Below are positions 5,850 to 7,619 of a DNA stretch of 7,619 bases, piece by piece (the first letter of the stretch is position 1; the number at the start of each line of letters is the position of its first letter). The translations under genes were made by a program, and so were the position numbers. Origin of the DNA: Rhodobacterales bacterium 34-62-10. Lineage in GTDB: Bacteria > Pseudomonadota > Alphaproteobacteria > Rhodobacterales > Rhodobacteraceae. The notes below the pieces were generated by a model. It was not told the origin of the DNA, ran no database searches, and saw only the letters and a list, made by a program, of their open reading frames with translations. The stretch lies in assembly GCA_002282555.1 (NCBI GenBank), contig NCJR01000087.1, forward strand, positions 1 through 7,619, read 5' to 3'.

Positions 5850-6683
5850 TCAGATTGGCTGCAATCCTTCGGCAGCCGCATAGGTGCGACGGCGTTTGTC
5901 TTCGATCATGCTGGCGATACGCGCCATGGCGATGCCGCGCATCATCAGGCTGGCGGGAAGAAAAGCCCATAAGCACATCGTCCAGATCAAGGTCTGAGGC
6001 ACTGCCAACGCCCCGATGTCGATGGACCCCGAGGTGGCATAGACCGCTGCTGGGATCAGGAATGGCAGCAAAAACCCTAAGATCAAGTTAATGCGGGCGT
6101 GACCTTTGAGGCGGGCGACCACATCCCCGCCTGATGTCGCATCGAACATTGGCAGATTGACCCAGACGTTGAAGGCGCCATGGCGGGCGGGCCAACCGTA
6201 GAACCGGACAAGAGCGGTGAAGGTGAGGATCATCAAGACCGACAGGGTGTAGCAGACACCGGCGGCCATGCGCACCGCATCCACCAACTGCGCGTCTGTG
6301 CCGATTGGCAGCATAAGGACGGCCAGACGCACAGGCGAATAGGGAAAATCCGTCATGTTTCCAAGGATCACCCCGATCGATGTCATGATCTGCGTCAGCG
6401 TACCCGGATCGCTATTACCACGGTAAACCAGCGTCAGGATCAGAACGGCCAGGAAGATCACCGCATACCGCAGCCGATTGTAGGGCGGCGCATGCCGAAA
6501 GGCGATCAAGCTGGGGTAAGCCGAGTTGTATTCCATCATGACCAGACCAGCAGCCAGAAGCGCCAGCAGCATCACGAATTGCGAACCATCAATCCCCACG
6601 CCTGAAATCAGCATGGATGGCATGGCAATCAGAAGCGCCACCATGAGCGCACGCAAGGCGGCGCCTGTCATTTGTCCGATCAC
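5850..6683 (-). CDS. Polytopic membrane protein of unknown function
   Basis: I do not recognise a named family. The 277-residue product is strongly hydrophobic, with about six predicted inner-membrane helices at roughly 8-28, 36-52, 72-88, 138-160, 198-216 and 228-248. A weaker hydrophobic stretch lies near 98-126. The C-terminus is a basic tail (MARIASMIEDKRRRTYAAAE, 253-272), likely cytoplasmic under the positive-inside rule. Charged residues are few and lie in loops, with no ATP-binding, sensor or enzymatic motif visible. The GTG at 6683 is preferred over ATG 6671 because an excellent AGGAG lies six bases before it. The EEP gene follows within about eight bases or overlaps, so the two are likely one operon; the membrane protein might position or export something related to the EEP enzyme, but that is speculation. 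Confidence 0.8.
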   Translation of the reverse strand: MIGQMTGAALRALMVALLIAMPSMLISGVGIDGSQFVMLLALLAAGLVMMEYNSAYPSLIAFRHAPPYNRLRYAVIFLAVLILTLVYRGNSDPGTLTQIMTSIGVILGNMTDFPYSPVRLAVLMLPIGTDAQLVDAVRMAAGVCYTLSVLMILTFTALVRFYGWPARHGAFNVWVNLPMFDATSGGDVVARLKGHARINLILGFLLPFLIPAAVYATSGSIDIGALAVPQTLIWTMCLWAFLPASLMMRGIAMARIASMIEDKRRRTYAAAEGLQPI

Positions 6684-6751
6684 TGTTTGCTCCTTTCAAA
6701 CTGGCCGGACGTGATGCGTTGCCGCGTCCTGATTCCAACTTGAAACCGCCA

Positions 6752-6781
6752 ATTATGACGGGTTGCCTCAATCCTGCCCAA
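6752..6781 (-). promoter_or_regulatory. Candidate promoter for the membrane protein / EEP pair
   Basis: On the minus strand CATAAT (6752-6757) matches the -10 consensus at five of six bases. TTGGGC (6776-6781), 18 bases upstream, is a weak -35. Transcription would start about 60 bases before the GTG at 6683, leaving room for the small leader hairpin. The -10 is good and the -35 poor, so treat this as tentative. Confidence 0.35.
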
Positions 6782-6923
6782 TTTTTGCCTTCTTTCCTGA
6801 AAGGCCACAAGACACTCCTAAAGTTGAACGCAATTTTGAGGCAAAATGATGGAAGAACTGATGCTGAAATGTACCAATGACGGAACAAATTTGGGAAATT
6901 TTCCATACAGTTACAATATGTTG

Positions 6924-6987
6924 TATCAACGGCAGCAATGGCCACAAACGAAACAGGCAGCCATTGCAAGCGGCCTGTTATTTTTTG
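6924..6987 (+). ncRNA. Candidate small RNA with pseudoknot-capable stems and U-tract
   Basis: A compact plus-strand transcription unit can be assembled by eye. TTGGGA (6891-6896) and TACAAT (6912-6917, five of six to the -10 consensus), 15 bases apart, would start RNA near 6924. The RNA then holds two exact inverted repeats, GCAATGGC (6935-6942) with GCCATTGC (6960-6967), and AACAGGC (6952-6958) with GCCTGTT (6973-6979). It ends in ATTTTTTG (6980-6987). The stems interleave, so they form either an H-type pseudoknot or two alternative folds. The short promoter spacer and lack of comparative data keep this tentative; the structure may serve only as the leuD terminator. Confidence 0.25.
6952..6987. 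terminator. Probable bidirectional terminator downstream of leuD
   Basis: AACAGGC (6952-6958) and GCCTGTT (6973-6979) form a seven-base-pair stem with a 14-base loop. On the plus strand it is followed by a run of six T. On the minus strand, in the direction of leuD, it lies 36 bases past the leuD stop and is followed by TTTCGTTTG, a weaker U-rich tract. It is therefore the likely end of the leuD transcript and could also stop transcription arriving from the other side. Confidence 0.5.
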
Positions 6988-7015
6988 TGAACATGTCGCA
7001 ACGTCTGCGGTCGGG

Positions 7016-7619
7016 TCAGACCCAGGGACGCTCCGAGGCCAACCTGTTCTCGAAAGAGGCGATGGAAGCCACTTTTTCCAGCGTGAGGCCGATGTCGTCC
7101 AGCCCGTTCAGGAGGCAATGCTTCTTGAAGGGATCCACATTGAATGTGAAAACCTCACCATCCGAGGATGTAATGGTTTGCGCTTCAAGGTCGATTTCGA
7201 TCCGGGCGTTGGCACCCTTTTCGGCATCCTTCATCAGGATGTCGACCTGCTCTTGCGGCAGCACAATCGGCAGAATGCCGTTCTTGAAGCAGTTGTTATA
7301 GAAAATGTCGGCATAGCTGGGCGCGATCACACAGCGAATACCGAAATCCAGAAGCGCCCAAGGCGCGTGCTCACGCGATGATCCGCAGCCGAAATTGTCG
7401 CCCGCCACAAGGATCTCGGCATCACGATACTGCGGCTTGTTCAACACGAAATCAGGGATCTCGTTGCGGTCATCATCATAGCGCATCTCGTCAAACAGGT
7501 TCACGCCCAGACCCGAGCGTTTGATCGTCTTGAGGAACTGCTTGGGGATGATCATGTCGGTATCGACGTTGATCAGGGGCAGCGGCGCGGCGATGCCGCT
7601 GAGTTTGGTGAATTTATCC
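7016..7619 (-). CDS. leuD: 3-isopropylmalate dehydratase small subunit (start codon cut by window edge)
   Basis: LeuD is the small, swivel-domain subunit of the cytoplasmic LeuCD isomerase, which converts 2-isopropylmalate to 3-isopropylmalate in leucine biosynthesis. The reading frame runs off the right edge. The final base of the window is the G expected for the ATG, so 200 of about 201 residues are present and only two bases are missing. Diagnostic pieces in full-length numbering are [14 protein letters not shown] (16-29), the active-site loop [18 protein letters not shown] (71-88), and [20 protein letters not shown] (99-118), all characteristic of LeuD and consistent with Rhodobacterales. 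An internal ATG at 7555 would omit the conserved INVDTD segment and is not the start. The iron-sulfur subunit gene leuC is expected upstream, outside the window. A hairpin 36 bases past the stop separates it from the next gene. Confidence 0.97.
   Translation of the reverse strand, partial: DKFTKLSGIAAPLPLINVDTDMIIPKQFLKTIKRSGLGVNLFDEMRYDDDRNEIPDFVLNKPQYRDAEILVAGDNFGCGSSREHAPWALLDFGIRCVIAPSYADIFYNNCFKNGILPIVLPQEQVDILMKDAEKGANARIEIDLEAQTITSSDGEVFTFNVDPFKKHCLLNGLDDIGLTLEKVASIASFENRLASERPWV

Larger units (their letters stand above)
6684..7015. other. 332-base A/T-rich gap between leuD and the membrane protein gene
   Basis: No convincing protein gene is seen. The stretch holds a leuD-side terminator hairpin and interleaved inverted repeats at 6935-6979. 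A/T-rich DNA at about 6820-6930 includes the odd palindrome GGAAATTTTCC and a small dyad TACAA-N4-TTGTA. A G/C hairpin in the membrane gene leader pairs GGACG (6707-6711) with CGTCC (6725-6729). Open frames crossing it on both strands lack ribosome sites or run antisense into leuD. Confidence 0.6.

Noticed and set aside
6589..6969. 126-codon minus-strand frame crossing the leuD/membrane-gene gap
   Set aside because: It starts within the terminator hairpin, runs through A/T-rich DNA, and ends inside the membrane gene in another frame. The product has no recognisable domain.
6846..7381. Plus-strand frames running from the gap into the antisense of leuD
   Set aside because: Most of their length is opposite conserved leuD sequence, and the strong plus-strand terminator at 6952-6987 would interrupt the first. 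No convincing ribosome site was seen.
1..7619. Search for CRISPR arrays, toxin-antitoxin pairs, phage genes, insertion sequences or riboswitches
   Set aside because: No regularly spaced repeats, transposase motifs, terminal inverted repeats or known riboswitch cores were recognised on either strand.

Overview
The window is an ordinary chromosomal stretch from an alphaproteobacterium, most likely a marine Roseobacter-group member of the Rhodobacterales. I infer this from the wording of the LeuB and LeuD proteins, the G/C-rich third codon positions, CTTGAC-like -35 elements, and a membrane protein plus secreted EEP hydrolase lying next to the leucine genes. I see no prophage, transposon, CRISPR array or integrase, so there is no obvious mobile island. 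No base-level identification to species is possible from reading alone.

Layout, left to right. (1) 1-1279: a plus-strand gene for a Wza-type outer-membrane polysaccharide export lipoprotein, preceded by a leader that may hold the tail of an upstream gene. (2) 1319-1395: a complete tRNA-Pro(CGG) on the minus strand, convergent with the export gene. A long imperfect hairpin fills the space between them. (3) 1396-1708: a gap with the tRNA promoter, a possible 41-codon plus-strand gene, and a hairpin best formed in the leuB transcript. (4) 1709-2815: leuB, minus strand. (5) 2900-4796: a divergent LysR regulator / atypical SDR pair, a layout typical of a regulator controlling its neighbour. (6) 4753-6683: a minus-strand two-gene unit, a six-or-so-helix membrane protein followed by a secreted EEP-fold phosphodiesterase, apparently translationally coupled. 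(7) 6684-7015: a 332-base A/T-rich gap with a terminator and interleaved inverted repeats. (8) 7016-7619: leuD, minus strand, missing only the first two bases of its start codon.

How the genes fit together. LeuB and LeuD catalyse successive steps of leucine biosynthesis but are separated here by four genes unrelated to leucine. LeuC is expected just beyond the right edge. The LysR/SDR pair looks like an independent unit set between leuB and the membrane/EEP pair. The export lipoprotein belongs to surface polysaccharide secretion and is not functionally linked to the rest.

The coding genes are recognisable families, and I do not see a new multi-gene system. The parts most worth a second look are non-coding or about gene boundaries: the interleaved stems with a U-tract beyond leuD (possible small RNA on the plus strand), a LysR gene that looks leaderless, an EEP gene with no ordinary start codon where one is expected, and a small ORF whose initiation region closely resembles that of leuB.
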